In this document: in pieces, positions 1 through 11,342 of the stretch
How the letters are laid out: each line of letters starts with the position of its first letter
Position numbering within the stretch: position 1 is the stretch's first letter
From: Parastagonospora avenae f. sp. tritici 18332-5
Taxonomy: Eukaryota; Ascomycota; Dothideomycetes; Pleosporales; Phaeosphaeriaceae
DNA length: 64,000 bases
NCBI GenBank assembly: GCA_022559985.1
Contig: JAFJTR010000049.1
Coordinates: forward strand, 175,980 to 239,979
Direction of reading: 5' to 3'
Program-made: the position numbers and the translations under genes
The notes under the pieces: model-generated
Told to the model about the DNA's origin: nothing
Databases searched by the model: none
The model's input: only the letters and a program-made list of their open reading frames with translations

Positions 1-167
1 TTATACCGTAGTATGAACGCAAACGTGCATCAATACCATCATCGCCGCGCCCCGCTTGTAACACATCCACGAATACCAAGCGACATCTTCTTTGCCTATT
101 TCCATTAAATTTTCCCCATAAGTATTAAACTTTTTGCACACTGATCAACACAATTGCGCTTCTCGAT

Positions 168-1036
168 ATGGCATTCTCACGAGAATTGATCCTCAACTAC
201 TCCTGGCCGGACGGTCGAGCTGTGGGCGACAAAAAGGTGGATAACTGGGAGCTGATTCCTTCTCGACGCGCATTCCGGAATTTGAGAACTCTTTTGGTAA
301 GACAACCAATGCTCGATCTTCTGCAACCGCAAATCGATGAAGCCGATACATACTACAAAGAAATCATTTCTAAATCCAACGGCCAATATAAAGAGACTCG
401 GATTGACCTCTAAGCAAAGGGTATAACGAAAGCTGAATTTCTGGGCTGGTGGAAAGGCTGGATGCAAGACCTGGCAAATCCACAGACTTAACAGAAGACG
501 TTTCTTGAAACGATGGTACCAGCGCATCCCGAACATTACGTCCCACCACCGTAGCCCGGAGATATTATTGGAACGATCGGTGAGCATATTGCTTGGGTGC
601 GCATCCAGCCTGGGGGAGATCTGCCGGATTGTGTACGACAGTACGCCGACAAAAGATACCAGCCCTTGTCAGCGACTGGGACGTTGGGTGATGGGAGCAT
701 CCTCTTTTGAATCCTCCAAAAAGTTCGGCATACCGAAGACGGATACAATTTCAGACTCAGACTTTGCTTTCCTGTTGCAGTGTCTCAAGTATTGTTTGTT
801 GAGCATGCCGAGCACCTTGCGGTCGAGTTTAGGAGCTTTACTAGAACGGCGCATGCGGCGGTTCGCAAAGCTTCTGATTGACGTAAAAATAATGAGCTGG
901 GGATGTCGGATCACAAGTATCGTCAATATCTCAACTACGCGATCAGGCGCACTGATCTCGGTCACGCGGTCAGACGCGCTGATTGCAGCGTCTGAGCAGC
1001 GCTCAGACCAGAACCCCTGAGCCCATCTTTTCTGTA
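168..1036 (+). pseudogene. Single-frame decayed gene of unknown function, six in-frame stops
   Basis: Starting at the ATG at 168, one reading frame stays protein-like to a TAG near 1034 but is broken by TAA at 411 and 489, TAG at 552, and TGA at 708, 879 and 993. All six stops lie in the same frame, so no indel is needed to explain the decay. TAA and TAG can come from CAA and CAG by C-to-T change; the TGA codons fit CGA or TGG ancestors. The translation contains ordered stretches such as WWKGWMQDL, IGEHIAWVRIQPGGDLPD and FVEHAEHLAVEFRSFTRTAH, which look like a real soluble enzyme-like protein. I do not recognise the family. The pattern is that expected of RIP acting on a once-duplicated gene. 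Confidence 0.6.
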
Positions 1037-1246
1037 GTTCTCCTCCTTAGTACAATCAAGTCAACACCAATCGTACAGAATGCATTCATAGTTATCGTTA
1101 TTTCCTTTCACTAGTGAGTCTCCCAACAGGGGACGAAATTGCAAATGTAGAAGGTCGCCATTGGAGATTTTACATAATTCATTCAGTTCAGTTATCTTGG
1201 GCGAGACCAGCAGTAGTAGCAGCACAGTGATTTCTGTTTCTCGGCT

Positions 1247-1725
1247 CTACAATTTTGACTTAACCACCTCTTCGCGTCCCTTCAATCCGGGATGTTGGGT
1301 GATGATCGGCCTGGTCACCGCAAAGAACGCCTGTCCTCCCGATTTGCTCGAAAATTGCGCCTTAGACCCAACGTGGAAGAACGCAAAGTCGCCAGCAACA
1401 AGGTGATGCGTTACTCCTGTAGCCTCATCCAAGACGTCGATTTGACCGCTGAGCACGTACTTGGTCTCCTCGTAGTCGTACGTCGGAATGTTGCGTGTGG
1501 GCCCGGGTTGGATACGGTAGAAGCCCGAAGTCAGGTAGCTTGGTGAGTCCTTGGTGTTTGTGCGGATACTGCAAAAGTCAGATGTGTCTGATTGGAAGGG
1601 TGATGGGAAATTTGGGTGGAGAACTTACGAGTGGAAGTCTGCGACGATGGCGCTCTCGCCCTCGGGGATGGGGATGAACTCTTGGCCTGCGCCTTTGATG
1701 ACGGTAAGAGGGACGTATTTTTGAG
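1247..1725 (-). CDS. Small cupin-domain protein, 5' end unresolved
   Basis: Two exons are clear on the minus strand: about 1725-1629 and 1568-1247, joined by a GTAAGT...TTTTGCAG intron at 1569-1628. The joined product reads VSQKYVPLTVIKG, EFIPIPEGESAIVADFHS, then a beta-rich block ending in SGQIDVLDEATGVTHHLVAG DFAFFHVGS and a TAG stop. The spacing of FYRIQPG, YVLSGQIDV, AGDFAFFHVG is that of a single-domain cupin of the EutQ-like type, a fold used by many small metal-binding isomerases, dioxygenases and sugar-binding proteins. An acceptor (TTTCCTAG) precedes the first clear exon, but I found no upstream exon with an ATG in the right phase. The gene may therefore be damaged at its start, like its neighbours. 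Substrate unknown. Confidence 0.55.
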
Positions 1726-1749
1726 ACACTAGGAAATGGTAAGTATGCA

Positions 1750-2265
1750 TCACTGATTTGCTAAACTTCAATGCTTCGGCTTACTGTTGGATGGTTGCTG
1801 GTGTGAGAATGCAAGTAGTTCGCGAAATTATCACAAGGGACCATGGAATATTTAAAGAATCTACGCTTGTGCTCGCGAACCTTCCCTAACTCTTGCTTAC
1901 GATTATTTTAGGTCCATCGATGCATTTGGTTGCTTGTACCCCTTCTTCTCCACTCCGTGATATTTGTCTCGATCGGGTAAGTCGTGCCGGGCAACCTAGC
2001 GTAGACAATCTGATCCTACATTTTCGTCCCGCATAGATCCACATTTGCTTCTGGCGCGAATTTTGACCAGTAATTATTCTTGTGCGCATACGCTCGGTGA
2101 GATGTCATAGGTCAAAAGAATGACGTCGAGATTAGGGTTGCGCTAGTGTAGGGGTGCGGGCAGTCTTACCTTGCTTTCTATGAACCATTACCAGATGCAC
2201 TTGCATTTACCGAGATTGGTCCTATCTCAAGAGATGTACCTCTGCTAAGGTTAAACTTGCGCACA
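1750..2265. other. Intergenic stretch, no gene seen
   Basis: About 500 bp between the cupin fragment and the 3' end of the amidase pseudogene. Short open frames exist on both strands but none has protein-like composition or sensible splice signals. I see no repeat or RNA gene. Confidence 0.5.
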
Positions 2266-3770
2266 TCATGTACTATCGTCCACATCTCCCTTCCAGCCAC
2301 CCTCACTCATGAGCATCTCACCCAAAGTCTGACCCATCTTCAACAAGTGCTGATCGTGATTTCGGGCCGCCACAAGGGAGATACCGACAGGAATTCCATT
2401 TGCACCGATAAGACCAGGTACGTTGATTACCGGTACATGTAAGCCCGACTGCACGTTAGCACAATAATTTCGGGAATGCATGCGCAGTACTCACTATCCA
2501 CAATGTATTGAACACCGGACTTCCCATATCGTCGAGCCCAAGCGGAGCTTCATCGAACGCACTCGGAGCTAGAATGACCGAGTGCTTCTTCGCCAGTTCA
2601 TCGAAACGAGGTCGCATGCTACTGAGCGGAACGGTGACATCCAGTCGCTCTTATTGCGTGATACCATTTTCATTCTCCACAATGTCGCAGATCTCTGGCG
2701 ATTGCTTGTCTTTGTGCATGCGACACTCATTGAGCAGTGCCACTCGGGCTTCACCGCTCATGATGGCCGTGTGTATGTGCTCCAATACTCTTGCATCATC
2801 GATGGGCGCTGGTGAAGACAGCTCTTCAACCCTAACACCACTCTTTTCAAGAATTATCCTAGCCTTTTCCATGGCGGCTATCGTTCCAAGTCCAGCATGA
2901 TCCCACATCGGCGTGTTTATCATCGCTACTGACATATCTTCAAGCGCAAATCCCTTGGGCGACCGATCATCCCCGATATCGGAAAAATCCGCAAGCAAGT
3001 CCAGGTTCCCAATGCTACGCGCAAAGAAGCCAGTGGGGTCGAACGTGACCGAGAAATTAGCCTAACCAGCCGTAGAAATGGCGTTGTACGATGGCTTCAT
3101 CGCAAAGATGCCAGTAAACAGGACCGGCCGAATAACGCTGCCTCCAGACTGTACTCTGATGCTAAGGGGAACTTGCATGTCTGCTACTGCCGCAGCCGAG
3201 GCGGCAGATGAGCCACCTGGCGTCCGACTGGCGTCATGAGGATTAGTTGTTGAAGGCCCGGAGTTAGGCACACTGAATTCCGTGGTGGTCGTCTTGCCTG
3301 AGATAGATGTCGGCGAGGAAGAAGAGGAGAAGCGGGGGGTATACTGACCGATGATGAGCGCGTCAGCAGCTCTCAGAATAGCGGCTGCGGAAGAATCGGA
3401 AGTAGGTCGGTGTCCGCGATATATCGAAAAACTGTACTGCGTGGGCATATCTGACGTATTGAGTGACATGACCCACGAGACACTGGGTGCATTGTTACCT
3501 TTGGTGTCGATGACATCTTTGATGCCGATTGCGATATCATGTAAAGGTCCTCGGTTTTCCTTGGGAGCCCTATCAAAGACCTTGGCCTGGCGCAGGACAA
3601 AGTCTAGGTCTGATGCTCTGTTAGTGAAAGGCCTAGAGCTTGATGACGCTACAATGATTTACCTATGTACTCCCACGCGTTGACAATGCCGTCTCACTCC
3701 TCGATACGCCGCAACAACGAACGCGCATACTGCTCTACAGTTAGAAATCCGCATCTAGCAAGCGAAGCAC
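2266..3770 (-). pseudogene. Amidase-signature enzyme gene inactivated by in-frame stops
   Basis: An amidase signature family gene (fatty acid amide hydrolase, acetamidase and relatives; Ser-Ser-Lys triad) with its exon structure preserved. Visible blocks in order are EQYARSLLRRIEE, IDLDFVLRQAKVFDRAP, GPLHDIAIGIKDVID (catalytic Lys region), ALIIG joined to KTTTTEFS, the glycine/serine-rich RTPGGSSAASAAAVAD signature, QSGGSVIRP, GIFAMKPSYNAIS and a C-terminal VINVPGLIGANGIPVGISLV. Introns remain recognisable, for example GTCAGT...CTCAG removed between ALIIG and KTTTT. Three in-frame stops break it: TGA at 3694-3696, TAG at 3062-3064 and TAA at 2651-2653 (plus coordinates). Each is one C-to-T change away from CGA, CAG or CAA. 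No indel is needed. The N-terminus is not resolved. Confidence 0.75.
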
Positions 3771-4280
3771 TTCCGCTACCGTCAGGGAATACAATGGCTT
3801 AGACGTATTCATTCTCACGCATGTGTTGCCCTCGAGTCAAAATTTACAGTTTCGTATAAAACAATTACTAGGCTAGATAAAGCAGGGGTACTTTCATATT
3901 CATCGTTTTGCGCAGTAACTGGCAAACACTGGAAGAATACTCAGCCACGAACAAATAGAACACGCCAGCTAAGTTTCGAAGCATTGGAGATCACAGCATG
4001 TTCACCGTGCATTCCGTGCGCTGGTAAAGTCGTACAAAGAACAAACTCGTCGGTCCAGACTCACGCTCTACAATTAACGGCTGCGAGACTTGGATGTGCA
4101 CACGCCGCATAGACATAATTTTTTTCTCTAGAAACGTATTGAAGCACAGATGAGTGTGTACATGATGTGTAATTTTCAGATATGACGCAGAGCAAGATTT
4201 CTTGTGTGTAAACGAAGCGCTTGTATCGTCCTTCCAAGACCACCCAAACTTCTGCTCTGACCGATCCTCGCCCACAATAT
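3771..4280. other. Intergenic stretch, no gene seen
   Basis: About 500 bp separating the decayed left margin from the intact GH31 gene. AT-richer than the GH31 coding region. Open frames here lack protein-like composition. It should contain the GH31 3' UTR and the amidase remnant's promoter. Confidence 0.5.
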
Positions 4281-7192
4281 CTACATACCTAACACCACCG
4301 CCGCAATACCCGCGACCACCGCACCCATTCCCACCCTCCCCCTCGCTGCACTACCAGGAAACTCTGGCCCACCACCAAACGTGTGCTTGTACTCCCCCTT
4401 CAAACTGACCGGCCCCTGCACACTCTGCCCGGTCCCCAAAACCGTGATATTCTTGATACTCACGCCTGCATCGTACCCGAAACTACCACTCATGCTAAAC
4501 GCCCCGTTGTTGTATGTGAACACGATATTAGACGTAGCATTCTGCTCAATGCTGTCGCCGTCATCGAGATATAGTGTGCCTTGGGCTTGGTTCGTCACAT
4601 TCGGCGCGATCCACAGGATGAAATCCTGCTTGCGTAGCTCCGTAGTAGTATTTGCGGATTCCGCACGGAGAGGCAGGATAGCGCCTCCGCGGACGTGCAG
4701 GGGGATAGAGTCGAAATCAACGTTGGTGAGGTTGATGTATGACGCGTTCCCCTGGACTTTCTCTCCAGTCCAGAAATCGTAGAAAGTCGCGTTGGGCAGG
4801 TATATGCTTACTGCTGTGCTATTCTCCTCGAGCACCGGGGACACGAGGATGTCGTCGCCGAAGAAGAATTGGTGCTCGATGGCGAAGGTGTTTTTATCGC
4901 TGGGGTAATGGTAGAATAGGGGATTGAGAACAGGGAGGCCAGTGGTGGATTGGCGGTGGAATGCGGTGTAGAGGTAATCCAACAACCTATACCGCACGGG
5001 GATGATCTTGCGTGCGGCGGCAGTGGTCTTGGGCCAGCGGTAGTATTCCTGTGATATGGACGTGTCGCCGGCGTGGTTGCGCATGAAAGGGTAAAAGGCA
5101 CCGAGCGTAGTCCAGCGAGCACACAGGGTCTCGGTGGTGTTTCCTGCGAAGCCGCAGATGTCCGGGCCGACCATGGGGATTTGGAAGATGCTGGCGAAGT
5201 TGAGGACGCCGGCGATGCTGAAGCGGTATTGCTCCCATGTGCTGACGTTGTCGCCGAGCCATTTGCCTACATATTTGCCCAGACCAACGAATGTTGAGCG
5301 TGTGATGATGAGTGGGCGACGGGTTGGGCGACGCTTGACCATGCTGTTTCGAGAAGCAATCGACATCATACTTCCCCAGAAGTTGTGGGTGTCGTAGTGG
5401 TATGTGCCGTCGTGGTTTTGGATGTCTGTGTCCATGGTCTTGTTGCTGATTGAACCTGCGGCATTGCTGATTTGGTAGCTTGGGTTGATGAGATCACGTC
5501 CAGGCAGACCAGCGTGTTGAGCAAGATCAGCAGAATTGTCGCTTGCCTGACGAGCGCCGAAACGCTTGATTGGAGTAGGGCTCATATCGCGAGAGTCGAG
5601 AGAGCGTCGAGTGCTATTGGCGCCTGGTTGAAATCCAGCGGGAAAGCCAGGAATTTGCCTGCCATCTGCATTTTGCCTGACAGCCGGAGGCTTTGGTGGA
5701 GCTGTAGTTTCTGCCGCATACGCTATAAAATGTCAGAATGATCAGGAGGGGAGGGCGATACACTTACCATCTGGATCGCTACAAGGATACGGGCAAAAGT
5801 TAGCCGGCTCATTCATATCGTTCCAAAGCCCATCGATATTCACACCCGTCTCAGGGCTGAAAAACTCCTCAAACTTTTCGTCCCAGTACTTCTGCGTATT
5901 CGGGTGAAACCAATCCGGAAACACCGTTGGCCCAGGCCAAACAGACCCCTCATAGAACGACCCATTAGCACGCTTCTGCCAAACCTCCATCTCTGCACCA
6001 TCATTGTAAACATCATTGTCGCCTCGCCAAACAGCCGAGTTAACCATGACAATGTAGTGCTGCTGATGCTGATGCAAATACTCGACCAGGCCCCTCACAA
6101 GCTCAATCGGATATCTCTCAGGGTCCAGCGTAAACAAGCGCCTGAGCTCCATGTAGTCGATATCAGTCCACATTGTCTCGAGCGGAATCTCCGCCTTGCT
6201 GTAATTTGCAACAACCTCGGCGACTTCCCACACATCGCGGTATCCGTACTTGCACTGGTGGGAGCCAAAGCCCCAGTATGGCATCATGGTGGGAAGACCT
6301 GAGAGTGCGGAGTACTGCACGGCGACGTCTTTGGGCGTGGGGCCTGAGAGGAAGTACAGGTCTACGACGCCCCCGAGCGTGTTGTACTCGAGGTATGTGC
6401 CGGCTGAATCATCGATCCTGACGTCCATACCCTCAGATGTGGCAAGGAGGACGCCGTGGGTGCCATTTTCGCCGCGGTGGTCGATGTAGACCGGGTGAGC
6501 TCCGTATAAGTTACTTCCAGGTGCTGTTCCATAGGCATCACGGTTCCAGAGCTATTCAGGCGTCAGAATATATCTAAGTAGTAGTGGTAATGACTTACCG
6601 TGCGAGTGTAATTCGTCGTGTTAAGCTGGAATGGATCCGTGTGCTCGCCAATCCCATACAGACTCGGCTGGTCCGGCAAACTCGTCCGCAGCCTCAAATA
6701 CTGATCTTCAAAAACCAGACTCGCGGCTGACGTGTTGAACAGTGTCTCTTTATTCTCCTTGCGAGAAACAGCAAACGTAAACGGATTATTCGTCCAGGAG
6801 AATTCCAGGTCGGAGGCGTCTGGGCTGATATTTGCGCTGGCCGGTCTCGGCCAGACGGATTCTTGGATCTGGAAGACTTGCTCTGCTTGGTCGTAGATCT
6901 TCACGTGAAGTCGTTGCTCTGTTTCCCATCAGTACAATCACTTCCATATGTTTTTCCAAGACTCACCAGTCTGATACTCAACAAGCAACTTCAAATCCAC
7001 CAAATCCCTCCCATAAACATCACATGCCGCGCCGGCGAGCTTCAAATCCGCCGTGACACTCGCCCCATCATCCTTGACATTGCTCGCCGTGTAGCCCGGA
7101 CAAGCATCAAGCGACTTTGTCTGGCGGGCCTCGAGTGCGTGGGCCGAGGCAGCAAGTGCGGACCCAAACAGAACCAAGCCCTTACTCAACAT
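4281..7192 (-). CDS. Secreted, probably GPI-anchored GH31 alpha-glucosidase
   Basis: Hydrolyses terminal alpha-linked glucose from maltose-type substrates outside the cell. The product starts [19 protein letters not shown], a signal peptide, and ends in a serine/glycine/alanine-rich hydrophobic tail ([14 protein letters not shown]) typical of GPI anchoring. Four exons; introns lie at 6919-6966, about 6552-6598 and about 5721-5767. GH31 landmarks are WTDIDYM, the nucleophile motif WNDMNEP (about 5805-5825), [18 protein letters not shown] with the acid/base Asp before VSTWEQ (about 5230-5265), and [10 protein letters not shown]. About ten Asn glycosylation sequons fit secretion. The first in-frame ATG further upstream (7237) precedes the signal peptide awkwardly and lies next to the TATA box; I chose 7192. 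Resembles the fungal agdC/maltase group. Family assignment is firm; exact linkage preference is not visible. Confidence 0.93.
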
Positions 7193-7237
7193 GGTGGACA
7201 ATCGCGGTGCTGCATTCCATCGTGAGGGCCAACGCAA

Positions 7238-7246
7238 TATTTATAC
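7238..7246 (-). promoter_or_regulatory. TATA box of the GH31 gene
   Basis: GTATAAATA on the minus strand, about 46-54 bp upstream of the chosen start codon at 7192. The position supports that start over the upstream in-frame ATG at 7237. Confidence 0.5.
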
Positions 7247-7982
7247 TCCAATGGCCAGAGCTAGCATCGTGTCTTCTGAACCATTCACGGACCGACATCC
7301 ATCTCCGTATACTTGGATACCATGTTTCCCCACCAACGCCATCGTCTTAGCGGTAAGGTGCGGGGTTAGATGCATGTCTAGTGAGCACGAAATCGACACA
7401 CGGTACGCGAGGCGTGCAAAAACTGGGGAAAATGCGGAGAAGTGTAGGCCTTGTTTTGGCAACAAACCGCTGCGAGGCGCACAGCGTTGTTGCTGATTCG
7501 TTGCCTGCCGGGCCGTGGGTGATGGTCATTGGTTGAGCGTCGGACCGCGGATGCATGAGGCGTGACATCAACGGGAAGGTGCTTGGCGGGAGGAACGTTG
7601 ACATATCTGTCTAAGTAGTTCAAATAATGTTGAGCTAGTGTACAAGGACTTGAGTACATTTCCAGCCTGAAAGTTATATTCGGACGACGTGCGGCTTGAA
7701 GCGTGACGTTCTAGAAGTCCATCTATGCCGTTCGGGCATACTAAGCGAAGGAATTGAAAACGGTCAGGTAATTCAGGACAGAGACGATACCGTGTCATGG
7801 TAACGTGTAGCTATGTTTACGGTAGTCCAAAGCTTAGTCGCGAATGTTGACTGACATTGAAGCCTATGTACCATCTCAACGATTACGCGCACAGAGCAAG
7901 CTCGCCCAACAGTAGTCATTGAATCTTGTCTTCCACCGCTCTGAACCTCTTGCACCTCATTCCAATCCTCGCCCCATCACCC
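7247..7982. other. Intergenic region upstream of GH31 and downstream of PHS1
   Basis: About 735 bp without a supported gene. It should hold the GH31 promoter and the 3' UTR of the dehydratase gene. No repeat seen. Confidence 0.5.
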
Positions 7983-8799
7983 TTACAAACTCTGCCTAGC
8001 CTCACTCATCAGCCTCGCCCTCTGCTTCAACATATGCGTAAAAAGCACATAAATCCCCGGCACATATACCGCCAAAATCGCCCACAGCACATATCCATAC
8101 ACCTCATTAATCCTGCTCGCTGGCTGAATCGCCTTATACACCAACCAACACTCGCTCGCTACGCCGAGCGGATACAGCACTAAGAACGTGTTGTACCTCA
8201 ACCACGTCCAAAGGCTGGGCACGCCAACGCCAGACAGGTTGAACACGAAGTAACTATATCTGATGACTTCCGTGACGCTCCATGCGAGCAGCATGGTGGT
8301 GTATGCGGGGCTGGGGCGCGAGGTGGAGGGGAAGGCGTAGGGCGAGGCGATGGCGTGGACGAGCAGGAAGCGGGAGGATACTTGCATGAGCGTCGTAAGC
8401 AATGGCGCTCGGACAATACCTAAATCACATCAATCAGCATATGTATCCCCAAATTAAGTTGAGGGGGGAGGGAAGGGACGCACCGAATAAACTATGCAGC
8501 ACCTCCAGCCCAGCCAGGCTCTGCACCATGCGCGTGTACACCTCAAGTTCATCGTACACTTTCCCGCTCGCTAGACCTTTTTGGATGGCACCTAGCGGTC
8601 CTTCACCGGATTTCACCCACCCGTCTGTGCCAGCCTTGCTGATCTCTTGACTGCCAGTGGTGACAGTTTTGTATAGCACGCCGGCCCAGAGTGCGGCGCT
8701 GAGGGCGTTGTATGCGAGAAGGTAGGAGTTTTTGGCCGCGGATGGGGGAGAAGCGGGTTTTTGGCTGCGAGATGCAGCTGTCTTGGAGGGTTTGGCCAT
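7983..8799 (-). CDS. PHS1: 3-hydroxyacyl-CoA dehydratase of very-long-chain fatty acid elongation (PHS1/HACD type)
   Basis: Dehydrates 3-hydroxyacyl-CoA to trans-2-enoyl-CoA in the third step of the ER fatty acid elongation cycle. Two exons joined by a GTGCGT...GATTTAG intron at about 8420-8482, giving HSLFG followed by IVRAPLLTTLMQVSSRFLLV, the PTPLA/HACD signature. Conserved blocks are NSYLLAYNALSAALW (first membrane segment), ELEVYTRMVQSLAGLEVLHS, AWSVTEVIRYSYFVF and RYNTFLVLYPLGVASE, holding the catalytic Tyr and Glu. About six hydrophobic segments are visible. The product is about 250 residues, with a short N-terminal extension (KPSKTAASRSQKPASPPSAA) that is low-complexity. Essential in yeast. 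Identification is secure. Confidence 0.93.
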
Positions 8800-9334
8800 G
8801 GTTGCGATCGATCGGCCTTGATGGGGGTTGAGGTCTGTCTGGGACAGAAGCTGAGGTTTTTTGGCATGGAAGCTGGAGCCTCGGTACCTGAGCGGATCCG
8901 GTTTAGCGTGACATGCGACATGAGATCATTCCGAGTCGATTCCGCAGTGACGAGGGAAAAAAGGTGAGTCGAAGAACAATTATCATGTGAAAGTGAGTTT
9001 GCATTAGACGTGGTAGTGATAAGCAAGGGGAGTCGTGTAGATATTCATGATATGTTCATCCAGATCCTAAGTATACAGGTACAATTCCCTCGCGCCGGTG
9101 AAGTCTCGAGACTTTACTGTCGAGCGTCTCTGTCATGCCTCTATTCCTGCGCAGGGGAACTCGGCCAAAGCCCGTGAAACGCCTCGCAGAATAACACCGT
9201 GATATGCAAATGCCAACAGCAGAGAAACGCCAGTGCAGAAACAAAGAAAGCAGCCCCGATCGCATGCATGGTAAACCAAATGGAAACGGGGTATCTTCGC
9301 ACTAAGCTTCCATGACCATGCGCCCCAAATGTGT
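8800..9334. other. Intergenic: PHS1 promoter and 3' flank of the RING gene
   Basis: About 535 bp. No supported open frame; the ones present overlap the PHS1 start in the wrong frame or lack coding character. Confidence 0.5.
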
Positions 9335-10839
9335 TTACAAGAAGATTTGAAACATGGCCTTGGTATTCGAAACCTTTTTACCGCAGTCTTGCACCACGCA
9401 CTCCTTGAACGGCTTTGTTTTTGGCGAGCGCTCTTTGCCCTTGCTGGTCTTTTTGGCTGATCGGTTCGCTGTGCATTCGCCGCAGTAGACCTAATCTCTT
9501 TGTTAGTGCTATATAATATATTTCAGAGAGAAATACATACGTGACCGCAAGTCTTGACGATCCAGACTTGTCGCTTGACTTCGTCGTCGCCTACACAGAG
9601 CTCCTCTTCGCAATTGGGGCATATCAGAGGACCTTCTTCTTCTGGACTCCTCGTAAAGCCCTCGGGTGCTTTGGCTGGTGGTTCATACGTTTGTGGTGGA
9701 GGTGGTGCTCGCGCAGGCTCGTGGCCCAGGTCAAAGGCAACCATATCAAAGTCGAGTAGCGGTGCTGCGAATCCCAAATGGATATGTCCTCGGGCACGTG
9801 GCGCTCCACGTGGTGGGACAACGGGGCCTTGGCGAAAGTTGGCAGCTGTGCGGTTGACTTGAGCGCCGAATCGTTCGACCTGTGCCCGCAAATGCACAAA
9901 GCGCCCGTTCATGTCGCCGATGAGATTCAATGCCCTGTGCACATCGTCGTCCCGGCGGCGTTGTCGTTCTTCTTGCGGTAGTGGGTTTTCGCGGACAAAC
10001 TCGACCTCGTCTCCTTCCGAGTTGCTGCGGCGAGCTGGGTGCGGTGGATCAATGGCTCGAGACGATATGAACTGTATGTCTGGCGATCCGGGCTCTGCTG
10101 GCGGGGGTGTATCTATCCTCCACTCTTCGTCACCATTGTCCAGGTCAATGATGATGTCCATGCCGCGGGGCAGCCGGCGCGGACCGCTGTCGTTTCGACG
10201 TAGTTGGGCGCGTGCCTCTTGATTGTTGTTCTGTGTCCGTCTGCTATTGCCATCCTGGCTGGCCCCATAACCCGAGTCATCGGCGGTCAGGTCAATGACG
10301 CCTCCGGCTAATGGGTGTTCGTTTTGCATGTTGCCGTTGTCGTCATTATCAGCGCTCAGACCGACGGGAGTCCTCATGTGCGCTCTTGCTGCAGCCCCTG
10401 CTGGTCGGCGAAAGTCGAAGCCATCACCAGCAAACCGCCTCGGCGCCGAAGACGCCATGCTCTCGACCCGCGGAAGGTGCAGACCCGACGTGCTCGAGTG
10501 TGCGGCGCCCACAGAAGCGGGTCTTTCAGGTCGATGTTGCGAGGGTTGTCGGCGGTAGTGGAAGTAGAACGGGTTGTCGTCGTTGCCTTCATGCGCCTGC
10601 TCGCCGCTCAAGTAGAAGGGTGATTCCCGGTGCACGCGTGGGTCACGGGCGGAGTCGTGGGTGTGCGTGTGCGTGTTGTAAAAGGAAGAGGCCGAGCCTT
10701 CGCCTTCTTCAATTTGGGCATGTGAGCGCTAAACGGTGCTTCATCAGCCTGTATTCACCCTCACCGGGCGGCCTGCACCGTGTTGGGCTCCCACCTTGTT
10801 TCTCTGCGTAAATCCAAGACTCCGCAGGCTATCCTCCAT
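9335..10839 (-). CDS. RING-finger protein with SUMO-interaction motifs, Slx5/Rfp1-like candidate E3 ligase
   Basis: Three exons on the minus strand. Exon 1 is only 45 bp (10795-10839, MEDSLRSLGFTQRNK), followed by an intron at 10729-10794, a long exon and a final intron near 9492-9541. Without the small exon the frame has no ATG start before RESPFYLSGEQ. The long middle part is disordered and polar. It contains VIDLTADD and MDIIIDLDNGDEE, both close to consensus SUMO-interaction motifs. The C-terminus carries a RING: CPNCEEELC, KTCGHV joined across the intron to YCGEC, then ECVVQDCGKK and a terminal FQIFL. This combination matches SUMO-targeted ubiquitin ligase subunits of the Slx5/Rfp1 kind, nuclear proteins acting in genome stability. 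The role is inferred from motifs; the RING is seen directly. Confidence 0.75.
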
Positions 10840-11342
10840 GCCGATGCTACAAAGGAGACGTCGTGAGGATCGGAATGTCGTGCGTGGCGGCCAGCGCGGT
10901 GGTGAGCGGTCGAGCTGAAGTGTCGTGGTTGCGAGTTGGTGTTCAAAAGTGGCGGAAGCTTGGTGGACCGCTTCCCAGGAATCGACTCGGAGCCGCGTCA
11001 ATGACAATGACAATGACAACGACAATGACTAGATGACAAACACTATTCACTTATTCAATATCCACTAATTTGGCCACTGTTATAAGTCATCTAGTTTTGC
11101 TTTTTGGTCGTACACTGTATCACGTCGTGCAGCAAACGTGATGTCGAGGCGGCAATTGTTGCACCCTGGTCATATTGTACAGTTATACTACGGATACTAA
11201 TATGCGCCTTCCGCAACCCTTTTGATTAATGTGCCAAATATCCCGAATTCAAACGCCACATGCTCTTGTGAAGTCCCTTCAAGCCCAGCTCCCGCGATGC
11301 ATGAAGATCCCTGCGCACCTGCTCCTTGATCTGAGTGACGGG
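10840..11342. other. Intergenic: RING-gene promoter and Prp19 3' flank
   Basis: About 500 bp without a gene. It holds a short hexanucleotide microsatellite (next entry) and AT-rich sequence typical of a Prp19 3' UTR. Confidence 0.5.
10999..11034. repeat. Hexanucleotide microsatellite (AATGAC)n, imperfect
   Basis: Five to six imperfect tandem copies of a six-base unit (AATGAC/AACGAC) upstream of the RING gene. Likely length-variable; no function implied. Confidence 0.6.

Noticed and set aside
168..1036. Stop-codon readthrough or an altered genetic code
   Set aside because: All three stop types occur in the frame, and neighbouring genes use standard stops normally. RIP-like decay explains it more simply.
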